Assembly: GCA_002428885.1 (NCBI GenBank)
Contig: DIYE01000117.1
Location: forward strand, 1-7,132
Reading direction: 5' to 3'
Origin: Alphaproteobacteria bacterium UBA6062
GTDB taxonomy: Bacteria; Pseudomonadota; Alphaproteobacteria; Sneathiellales; Sneathiellaceae
Length of the DNA stretch: 7,132 nt
Position 1 is the first letter of the stretch. Each line of letters starts with the position of its first letter. Made by a program: the position numbers and the translations under genes. Below the pieces are notes generated by a model that did no database searches, was not told the origin of the DNA, and saw nothing but the letters and a program-made list of their open reading frames with translations. This document shows, piece after piece, positions 1 through 4,195 of the stretch.

Positions 1-26
1 TTAAAAACAGACGCTATTGTTGGTCT

Positions 27-98
27 CGAGAATAAGCCTTGCTTATCCTCTCTAGCTCAGACTTCGCCCTCTGCTGTCCCGGCAGGGGGCGTTTTTTT
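27..98 (+). ncRNA. Candidate small RNA, copy 1
   Basis: I infer a transcript of about 72 nt, starting near position 27, seven bases after a -10-like TATTGT at 15-20. Two hairpins are visible. The first, 28-50, pairs GAG and ATAAGC with GCTTAT and CTC around a CTT loop, with one A/C mismatch. The second is the terminator at 65-91. Between them lies a pyrimidine-rich unpaired linker (51-64, TCTAGCTCAGACTT), a possible target-pairing or Hfq-binding stretch. No plausible peptide is encoded. The 5' hairpin, unpaired linker and terminator with U-tail are the usual layout of a trans-acting bacterial small RNA. I do not recognise the family. The -35 element would lie outside the window. A leader or attenuator is an alternative, but the terminator is followed by a second copy rather than by a gene. 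Confidence 0.6.
65..98 (+). terminator. Intrinsic terminator of small RNA copy 1
   Basis: A ten-pair GC-rich stem joins 65-74 (CGCCCTCTGC) to 82-91 (GCAGGGGGCG) across a 7-nt loop (TGTCCCG). One T-G wobble (70/86) is present. Seven T residues follow at 92-98. On the minus strand the hairpin is not followed by a T-run, so it should act on plus-strand transcripts only. Confidence 0.9.
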
Positions 99-195
99 GT
101 CTCAGGAATCCCTCCTAAAGAAACCTGTTCCAGATGAGTGAAAAGCGCGCCTCTGACGCTTTCTTCAAAAAAAGTCATTTGCAGTTAATAATGAT

Positions 196-223
196 TTGCA
201 TTCTTAAAAACAGACGCTATTGT
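196..223 (+). promoter_or_regulatory. Possible promoter of small RNA copy 2
   Basis: TTGCAT (196-201) and TATTGT (218-223) are separated by 16 bp and resemble a sigma-70 type promoter. The -10 hexamer lies inside the repeat and is identical in copy 1 (15-20). The -35 hexamer lies just outside the repeat, so the two copies may differ in strength or control. Heptamer ATTTGCA occurs twice here (177-183 and 194-200), exactly 17 bp apart, which gives two candidate -35 hexamers. The start site is inferred near 230. Confidence 0.4.
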
Positions 224-229
224 TGGTCT

Positions 230-302
230 CGAGAATAAGCCTTGCTTATCCTCTCTAGCTCAGACTTCGCCCCCTGCTGTCCCGGCGGGGGGCGTTTTTT
301 TT
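230..302 (+). ncRNA. Candidate small RNA, copy 2
   Basis: This matches copy 1 base for base through the 5' hairpin (231-253) and the linker (254-267). It differs only in the terminator stem and in the T-run length. Both stem changes keep pairing: U-G becomes C-G (273/289) and U-A becomes U-G (275/287). That pattern fits selection on RNA structure. The predicted transcript is about 73 nt and runs convergently toward tetR, stopping about 16 bp short of the tetR stop codon, so it should not act as a tetR antisense RNA unless termination fails. Because the seed regions are identical, the two RNAs would be expected to act redundantly or additively on the same targets. Confidence 0.62.
268..302 (+). 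terminator. Intrinsic terminator of small RNA copy 2
   Basis: A ten-pair stem joins 268-277 (CGCCCCCTGC) to 285-294 (GCGGGGGGCG), with the same TGTCCCG loop as copy 1, and eight T residues follow at 295-302. It is a textbook Rho-independent terminator on the plus strand. The convergent tetR transcript would read the hairpin without a T-run. Confidence 0.92.
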
Positions 303-317
303 GCCTCTTCCCGATCC

Positions 318-902
318 TTATGATTTCAGACCCGACAGCAACAGCATCACGAGTCCGGTCAGCTTTTCCATTAATTCCTCCAAAGGTCGATCCACAGGAA
401 ACGACGGTTGCCGGAAAGCATATGTGGCCAAATGCAAACTTTCCGCCAGATGGAACGGATCACCGGCTTTCACATCACCTGCCCGTATTCTGTCATTAAG
501 GTAAAGACTGAGGTCTTTCAGCAAGCGACGCTGCAAACCGGCAAAAATCATCGGACGCTTTTGCTTGACCAATTCAAGTAAACCAGGCAGGCCCGGATTG
601 CTTTGCTGCCTTCGGGCATGCAGTTCAAGCTCAGTAACAAAATATCGCGGCAGAACCGTATCTGACGGCTTTCCGGCTTCCAGGATCCCGGAGAGCACCT
701 GCTGCTGCTCTAAGCTGGCCTGTTCCGCGATAGCAACTGCGAGATCCAGCTTGCCGGCAAAGAAATTATAGAGATGCGCTGGAGAGATGCCGCAATCCTC
801 GCCAATTTCACCCATGGTGGTTTTACCGTATCCCATGGTCATGAAACGCTGCTTCGCAGCTTCAATAATCTGCGTGCGCAGTGCGTCCTGTTTCTGCCTC
901 AT
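318..902 (-). CDS. TetR/AcrR-family transcriptional regulator
   Basis: This is a 194-residue one-component repressor-type regulator, a usual length for the TetR family. The N-terminal DNA-binding domain spans about residues 8-54. The helix-turn-helix lies at about 28-51 and includes the family hallmarks TTMGEIGEDCGIS and LYNFFAGK. The C-terminal part (about 60-194) is helical and should bind a ligand and dimerise. I cannot assign it to a subfamily, so the inducer is unknown. The ATG at 900-902 fits the family start. An AAGG lies about 14 bases upstream, a weak ribosome site. The gene is divergent from gpsA, with a 192 bp gap, and an inverted repeat in that gap (925-946) is a candidate autoregulatory operator. 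The gene ends in TAA and converges on the small-RNA modules. TetR regulators often control a neighbour, but gpsA is an unlikely target because it is usually constitutive. The EamA permease at 2945 is a more typical target type, though it is not adjacent. Confidence 0.93.
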   Translation of the reverse strand: MRQKQDALRTQIIEAAKQRFMTMGYGKTTMGEIGEDCGISPAHLYNFFAGKLDLAVAIAEQASLEQQQVLSGILEAGKPSDTVLPRYFVTELELHARRQQSNPGLPGLLELVKQKRPMIFAGLQRRLLKDLSLYLNDRIRAGDVKAGDPFHLAESLHLATYAFRQPSFPVDRPLEELMEKLTGLVMLLLSGLKS

Positions 903-924
903 CGCTTAAGTTCCGACCTTATAT

Positions 925-953
925 TGAATAATTACTAAAATATTCAGTATTCA
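925..953. promoter_or_regulatory. Candidate TetR operator upstream of tetR
   Basis: TGAATA (925-930) and TATTCA (941-946) form an inverted repeat with a 10 bp gap, and a second TATTCA follows at 948-953. The element lies 23-51 bp upstream of the tetR start codon in a very AT-rich patch. It sits next to a minus-strand -10-like TATAAG (complement of 918-923), so a bound dimer could block that promoter. Size and position suit a TetR-type operator, but the AT-rich context raises the chance of a random match. Confidence 0.4.
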
Positions 954-1094
954 TATTTTTATACTGCAGAAACCAAACCGGAAAAGAAAGAAAAATCCGG
1001 GAACCGGGTCTTCCTCGTCGGTTATTTCCAATCTATCCTTCTTCTGCTTCAGCCTTCGTGATACATCAGATGCGAATTGAAAAACGGAAGCAGC

Positions 1095-2096
1095 ATGGAC
1101 AGTATCAATGTCATCGGTGCGGGAGCCTGGGGAACAGCTCTGGCCATCGCCACCGCCCGCTCGGGGAAAAATGTCACGCTCTGGTGCAGAAGGCAGGAAC
1201 TGGCGGATCGGCTGCAGGCAGACCGGGAGAATAAACGCTACCTTCCGGATATTGCCTTGCCGGACAGTCTGGCCGTGACGGCGGATCTCGAAACAGTTGC
1301 CGACGCGAGCATTCTTCTTAATGTGACACCGGCCCAACATGTCCGTGAAAATCTGCTGGCCCTGTCCTCCTTCCTGAAGCCATCCACCGCCCTGGTCATA
1401 TGTGCCAAGGGCATTGAAAAATCTACCGGCCGGATGATGCATGAAGTAGTGGAAGACTGCCTGCCCGGCCACCCTTTCGCTATTTTATCCGGCCCCAATT
1501 TTGCCCATGAGGTCGCCGAAGGCCTGCCCTCCGCCACAACCCTTGCCAGCTCTCATCCGGAGTGGGCTTCCCGGCTGACTGACGCTATCGGTTTGCCGAC
1601 ATTTCGCCCTTATTACACCGACGACGTGATTGGCGCGCAGATGGGCGGCGCCATCAAAAATGTGCTGGCTATCGCCTGCGGTATCGTCGCCGGTGCCGGA
1701 CTTGGTGAAAACGCCCGCGCGGCGCTGATAACGAGAGGCATGGCGGAGATCCTCCGGCTGGGGGAAAAGCTGGGGGGACGCGCTGAAACCCTGATGGGTC
1801 TTTCAGGCCTCGGCGACCTTGTCCTGACCTGCTCCTCAAGTGCTTCGAGAAACTTTTCCCTGGGTGAAGCGCTGGGATCCGGACAAAGCCTGGAAATGGT
1901 GCTTATGGGGCGCCACGCGGTGACCGAAGGGGTACATACCACGGCTGCCCTCTGCCAAATGGCGGAAAAACATAAAATTGAGATGCCAATCTGCAATGCA
2001 GTGAATAAGATCCTCAACGAGGGTGCGGCTGTAGAAAAAATTGTCAAAGACCTGCTGGCCCGTCCCTTCCGGGATGAAAAGCTGGCTGGTTTTTAA
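1095..2096 (+). CDS. gpsA: Glycerol-3-phosphate dehydrogenase [NAD(P)+]
   Basis: GpsA is the cytosolic enzyme that reduces dihydroxyacetone phosphate with NAD(P)H to sn-glycerol 3-phosphate, the backbone for phospholipid synthesis. The 333-residue product has the usual family length. Visible motifs are the Rossmann loop GAGAWG (8-13), CAKGIE with Lys105, LSGPNFAHEVAEG, the active-site Lys188 in GGAIKNVLAIACG, LGENARAALITRG and GLSGLGDLVLTC with Asp241. Lys188 and Asp241 appear to match the catalytic Lys and Asp of E. coli GpsA. I chose the ATG at 1095 because GGAAG sits just upstream (1086-1090) and the Rossmann beta strand then starts at residue 4. An upstream TTG at 1077 would add six residues and is less likely. 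The gene heads a cluster with the YCII gene 27 bp downstream. In many alphaproteobacteria tsaD precedes gpsA; here a divergent tetR is found instead. Confidence 0.97.
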   Translation: MDSINVIGAGAWGTALAIATARSGKNVTLWCRRQELADRLQADRENKRYLPDIALPDSLAVTADLETVADASILLNVTPAQHVRENLLALSSFLKPSTALVICAKGIEKSTGRMMHEVVEDCLPGHPFAILSGPNFAHEVAEGLPSATTLASSHPEWASRLTDAIGLPTFRPYYTDDVIGAQMGGAIKNVLAIACGIVAGAGLGENARAALITRGMAEILRLGEKLGGRAETLMGLSGLGDLVLTCSSSASRNFSLGEALGSGQSLEMVLMGRHAVTEGVHTTAALCQMAEKHKIEMPICNAVNKILNEGAAVEKIVKDLLARPFRDEKLAGF

Positions 2097-2123
2097 CCGA
2101 TTATATTTTGAAAGGACCAAACT

Positions 2124-2411
2124 ATGCTGTTTATCGCCTATTGCGTGGATAAGGAAGATCACGTGGATGTCCGGATGGCAACCCGCCCGGCCCATCTTGA
2201 CTTCATGGCCGCCAAGGGAGAAGCTCTTAAGCTGGCAGGACCGACAACCGGACCGGATGGCGAAACACCCAATGGAAGCCTGATCATCTTTGAGGACAGC
2301 TCCCTTGAAGCGGCAAAGGAGTGGATTGCCGGCGATCCATACGCGGCAGCGGACTTATTCGCTTCTGTGGACGTCAAACCCTGGAAGGGCATGCAAAAAA
2401 ACGGACTCTGA
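2124..2411 (+). CDS. YciI family (YCII domain) protein
   Basis: This is a 95-residue protein made of a single YCII domain, a ferredoxin-like alpha-beta fold. The visible family pattern is an N-terminal beta strand (LFIAYCVDK), the conserved His24 in TRPAHLDFM, GPTTGPDGETPNGSLIIFE and the C-terminal WIAGDPYAAADLF with Asp71 (67-79). YCII proteins are thought to have enzyme activity based on a His-Asp pair, but no reaction is established for the family as a whole, so I leave the function open. The ATG at 2124 is preceded by AAAGGA (2111-2116) at good spacing. The gene follows gpsA by 27 bp and ends three bases before the EVE gene, so co-transcription is very likely and the two small proteins may be translationally coupled. 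Confidence 0.93.
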   Translation: MLFIAYCVDKEDHVDVRMATRPAHLDFMAAKGEALKLAGPTTGPDGETPNGSLIIFEDSSLEAAKEWIAGDPYAAADLFASVDVKPWKGMQKNGL

Positions 2412-2414
2412 CTC

Positions 2415-2834
2415 ATGGCATACTGGCTGATCAAATCGGAACCCGGCACCTGGTCCTGGCAGGATCAGCTGGATGCCGGTGAGAAAGGCACGTATTGGGA
2501 CGGCGTCCGCAACTATCAGGCGTCCAACAATATGAAAGCTATGAAAATCGGTGATAAGTGTTTTTTCTATCACTCGGTGAAAGAAAAGCGCGTTGTCGGC
2601 ATTGTCGAGGTCATCAAGGAATATTATCCGGACCATACGGATGCTTCCGGCCGTTTTGGCATGATGGACGTCAAAGCTGTCCGGAGTTTTGAAAACCCTG
2701 TCACCCTGGCGGCGATCAAAGCGGAACCCCGCCTGAGTGAACTTGCCCTGATCCGGCAAAGCCGTCTGTCTGTCGTGCCTATTGATGACACTTCGTGGGA
2801 CCTTATCTGCCAGATGGGTAGCGTATCCGCCTGA
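2415..2834 (+). CDS. EVE domain-containing protein
   Basis: This is a 139-residue stand-alone EVE domain protein, a full-length copy of the bacterial form related to human THYN1. The diagnostic stretches are YWLIKSEP (3-10), WSW (13-15), WDGVRNYQASNNMK (28-41), FFYHS (50-54), VGIVEV and YYPDHT. EVE is a PUA-like fold that binds modified bases in nucleic acid. Some EVE domains fused to nucleases read 5-methylcytosine-type marks, but the target of solo versions such as this is not settled. No nuclease or helicase is nearby, so a restriction role is not supported here. The start ATG lies three bases after the YCII stop, and the only ribosome site is a weak GGA inside the end of the YCII gene. 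This suggests translational coupling. The cluster appears to end here, as a long stem-loop begins at the stop codon. Confidence 0.95.
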   Translation: MAYWLIKSEPGTWSWQDQLDAGEKGTYWDGVRNYQASNNMKAMKIGDKCFFYHSVKEKRVVGIVEVIKEYYPDHTDASGRFGMMDVKAVRSFENPVTLAAIKAEPRLSELALIRQSRLSVVPIDDTSWDLICQMGSVSA

Positions 2835-2881
2835 ACAGCAATGAAGAATTCTGAAAAAGATTCTTCATTGCCAGCTTGTTC
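2833..2881 (+). other. Long stem-loop after the EVE gene
   Basis: A perfect 12-pair stem joins 2838-2849 (GCAATGAAGAAT) to 2860-2871 (ATTCTTCATTGC) around a 10-nt A-rich loop. Five more pairs (GAACA 2833-2837 with TGTTC 2877-2881) can form below a 5-nt bulge. The stem overlaps the EVE stop codon by two bases. It is AT-rich and no immediate T-run follows, only the T-rich 2883-2899, so it is a poor intrinsic terminator. It may act as an mRNA 3'-end stabiliser or a weak or Rho-assisted terminator. Confidence 0.55.
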
Positions 2882-2900
2882 ATTTCTATAGTTTCTTCTA

Positions 2901-2918
2901 TCAGGATTAGTATCCTGA
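2901..2918. promoter_or_regulatory. Palindrome upstream of the EamA permease gene
   Basis: TCAGGAT (2901-2907) and ATCCTGA (2912-2918) form a perfect 7-bp inverted repeat with a 4-bp centre (TAGT), 26 bp before the permease ATG. A weak promoter-like pair, TTGTTC (2876-2881) and TATCAG (2899-2904) with a 17 bp spacer, would place the palindrome over the -10 region and start site, where a repressor could act. It could also form a small hairpin in the mRNA leader. The binding protein is unknown. Confidence 0.4.
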
Positions 2919-2944
2919 CGTTCACCTATCAAGAGTAAGCCGCC

Positions 2945-3862
2945 ATGAGCCGCAATTCCGCCCCCCTTTCAGAGAGAGGCAGCAACCGCAAAGCCTATTT
3001 TCTACTGACCATCACAACGCTCTGCTGGGGTTGTAATGCTATTTTCAGCCGTCTCGCCGTCGGGGAGGTTTCCCCCATGACACTGGTGACGCTTCGCTGG
3101 ATCACGGTGATGATTCTAGTCTACTTCATTGCCAGGCAGCATGTGAAACGGGACTGGCATATTCTGAAACCCCGCTTACCTTTTATCATGGCTATCGGAG
3201 CTATCGGTTTTACCGGCTTCAATTCCCTCTTTTATGTCGCCGCTTATACGACGACCGCTGTCAATATCGGCATTATCCAGGGTTCCATACCGGTTTTTGT
3301 CCTGCTGGCGGCCTTTCTTCTTTACAGAACGACAGTAGGCTTTTCACAAATAATCGGCGTTATCCTCACTATGATCGGAGTCATCATGGTGGGTTCAGGC
3401 GGTAGCCTTGAAAGGCTGACCGGTCTTCAGTTCAATTTTGGCGATCTGCTGATGCTGCTCGCCTGCCTGCTCTATGCGGCTTATACGCTGGGTCTTCGAA
3501 ACAAGCCCAACGTAGCAGCGCTGTCCCTGTTTGCCGTGCTGGCTTTTTCAGCCTTTCTCACCTCTGTTCCCATGGTGGTCGGTGAAATCGCGCTCGGACA
3601 GTTTCAGGCTCCAACCCTGACCGGATGGATCCTCATCGGCTGTATTGCCATCTTTCCGTCTTTCCTGGCCCAAATCTGCTTTATCAACGGGGTCGCCATG
3701 ATCGGGCCGGGCCGGGCCGGGATTTTCGTTAATCTGGTGCCAATCTTTGCCTCGATTTTTGCGGTAATTTTTCTGAACGAGCCGTTCGAGCTCTATCACG
3801 GTATTGCCCTTGCCCTGGTATTGGGCGGTATTTGGCTGGCGGAGCGAAACAAGAACAGCTAA
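2945..3862 (+). CDS. EamA/DMT-superfamily transporter
   Basis: This is a 305-residue inner-membrane protein with about ten hydrophobic segments (roughly 17-36, 45-63, 77-98, 105-126, 134-150, 167-184, 191-212, 226-248, 256-278 and 283-300). They form two tandem EamA repeats, the standard drug/metabolite transporter fold. Typical family stretches include LCWGCNAIFSRLA in helix 1, MTLVTLRW in helix 2, GPGRAGIFVNLVPIFA near helix 9 and FLNEPFELYHGIALALVLGG in helix 10. Members export amino acids, metabolites or drugs, or take up such compounds; the substrate here cannot be read from sequence. The ATG at 2945 follows an AAGAG-type ribosome site. The gene appears to have its own promoter region, with a palindrome at 2901-2918, so it may be separately regulated. 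Its end converges with the DUF1674 gene (64 bp gap) and no clear terminator is visible between them. Confidence 0.95.
   Translation: MSRNSAPLSERGSNRKAYFLLTITTLCWGCNAIFSRLAVGEVSPMTLVTLRWITVMILVYFIARQHVKRDWHILKPRLPFIMAIGAIGFTGFNSLFYVAAYTTTAVNIGIIQGSIPVFVLLAAFLLYRTTVGFSQIIGVILTMIGVIMVGSGGSLERLTGLQFNFGDLLMLLACLLYAAYTLGLRNKPNVAALSLFAVLAFSAFLTSVPMVVGEIALGQFQAPTLTGWILIGCIAIFPSFLAQICFINGVAMIGPGRAGIFVNLVPIFASIFAVIFLNEPFELYHGIALALVLGGIWLAERNKNS
3704..3721 (+). repeat. GGGCC tandem, potential G-quadruplex, inside permease gene
   Basis: Four GGG runs separated by CC (3704-3706, 3709-3711, 3714-3716, 3719-3721) lie on the coding strand. They encode GPGRAG of the permease, a family-typical motif, so the protein constrains part of the pattern. 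The run satisfies a four-by-three G-quadruplex rule, but GGG/CC hairpins would compete with it. Confidence 0.6.
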
Positions 3863-3926
3863 CCCCGCCATCTGGGACTGATAGACTGCCTGAGAAGGCG
3901 CCGTACAGCATTAACGGGCACTGACC

Positions 3927-4100
3927 CTAGAAATCGCTGATAATGCCTTTGCGTTCCCAGTCACCATAGCGGGTGGGTTCAAGACCTGAAGGGCCACCGA
4001 TTTCCCCATCAGCCTGCTCAAGCTTGTGAGCCGGCTTTTTGGACGCGTCTTTTTCCGCCTTATCGGATTGCTCATCCGGTGTCATAGACTCTTTTTCCAT
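3927..4100 (-). CDS. DUF1674 / SDHAF4-like succinate dehydrogenase assembly factor
   Basis: This is a 57-residue protein, easily missed because of its size. The N-terminal 30 residues are charged and probably disordered. The C-terminal part carries the DUF1674 signature EIGGPSGLEPTRYGDW followed by ERKGIISDF at the very end, the same tail as in mitochondrial SDHAF4. By family knowledge, SDHAF4 binds flavinylated SdhA and aids assembly of succinate dehydrogenase in the cytoplasm or matrix; I infer the same role here. The ATG at 4098-4100 has AAAAGG about 8 bases upstream on the minus strand, and an in-frame TGA lies a short way further up. A second in-frame ATG (codon 6) preceded by AAAGAG is an alternative start. 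Directly before the start the minus strand reads CCTCCT, an anti-Shine-Dalgarno-like run. The gene is divergent from rsmB (95 bp) and convergent with the permease gene. DUF1674 beside rsmB is an arrangement I recall from alphaproteobacteria. Confidence 0.93.
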   Translation of the reverse strand: MEKESMTPDEQSDKAEKDASKKPAHKLEQADGEIGGPSGLEPTRYGDWERKGIISDF

Positions 4101-4195
4101 AGGAGGGACCTTTTTTCAAAAAATCGCCCTTTGTTTACCACAGCCTGACCAAAGCTCCTATAGACCACACTGCAGAATTAACGTACATAGCGGAG
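4101..4195. promoter_or_regulatory. Divergent promoter region of DUF1674 gene and rsmB
   Basis: These 95 bp must hold the start signals for both genes. They include TTTTTTCAAAAAA (4111-4123), a perfect 13-bp A/T palindrome that may bend DNA. A plus-strand -10-like TATAGA lies at 4159-4164 with only a weak TTTACC (4134-4139, 19 bp spacing) upstream; it would give an rsmB leader of about 25 nt. I see no convincing minus-strand promoter. The AGGAGGGA at 4101-4108 is a perfect ribosome-site sequence on the plus strand but no start codon follows at a usable distance. Confidence 0.35.

Larger units (their letters stand above)
1..103 (+). repeat. Direct repeat module, copy 1 (small-RNA gene unit)
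   Basis: This ~103 bp unit recurs at 204-307. The two copies differ only at 70 (T, versus C273), 84 (A, versus G287), 100 (T, versus C304) and by one T in the T-run (7 versus 8). The unit contains a -10-like hexamer, a 5' hairpin and an intrinsic terminator. Copy 1 begins at the first base of the window, so its true left boundary and any further copies upstream cannot be seen. Confidence 0.93.
204..307 (+). repeat. Direct repeat module, copy 2 (small-RNA gene unit)
   Basis: This is the second copy of the 1-103 module, offset by 203 bp and separated from it by about 100 bp of unrelated sequence. Similarity stops shortly after the T-run at 295-302. The copy ends about 10 bp before the stop codon of the convergent tetR gene. 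There are no terminal inverted repeats or target duplications, so a local duplication is more likely than a transposed element. Confidence 0.93.

Noticed and set aside
50..75. tRNA-like TAGCTCAG in the small-RNA modules
   Set aside because: It resembles a tRNA D-arm box, but there is no matching T-arm, anticodon stem or acceptor pairing. The following GC stem with a T-run is a terminator.
185..207. CtrA-type site from the two TTAA boxes upstream of small-RNA copy 2
   Set aside because: The boxes (185-188 and 204-207) are 15 bp apart, whereas the CtrA consensus requires 7.
1..307. CRISPR-like or insertion-sequence reading of the two repeats
   Set aside because: There are only two visible copies of ~104 bp with internal terminators, no short spacer pattern, no transposase and no terminal inverted repeats.
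242..504. Short plus-strand open frames over the second small-RNA module and the tetR 3' end
   Set aside because: They start inside the RNA hairpin region, run antisense through tetR, lack ribosome sites and have compositionally unlikely sequences. The tetR frame on the minus strand has clear family homology.
1077..1094. TTG at 1077 as the gpsA start
   Set aside because: It would add six residues before the normal GpsA N-terminus. The ATG at 1095 has GGAAG just upstream and matches the family start.
951..1472. Minus-strand open frame of 173 codons overlapping the gpsA 5' half
   Set aside because: It overlaps the well-supported gpsA gene and shows no recognisable domain; it is a frame shadow.
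3863..3926. Terminator between the convergent permease and DUF1674 genes
   Set aside because: Only a four-pair hairpin (GCCT-GAGA-AGGC, 3888-3899) is present, with no T-run on either side.
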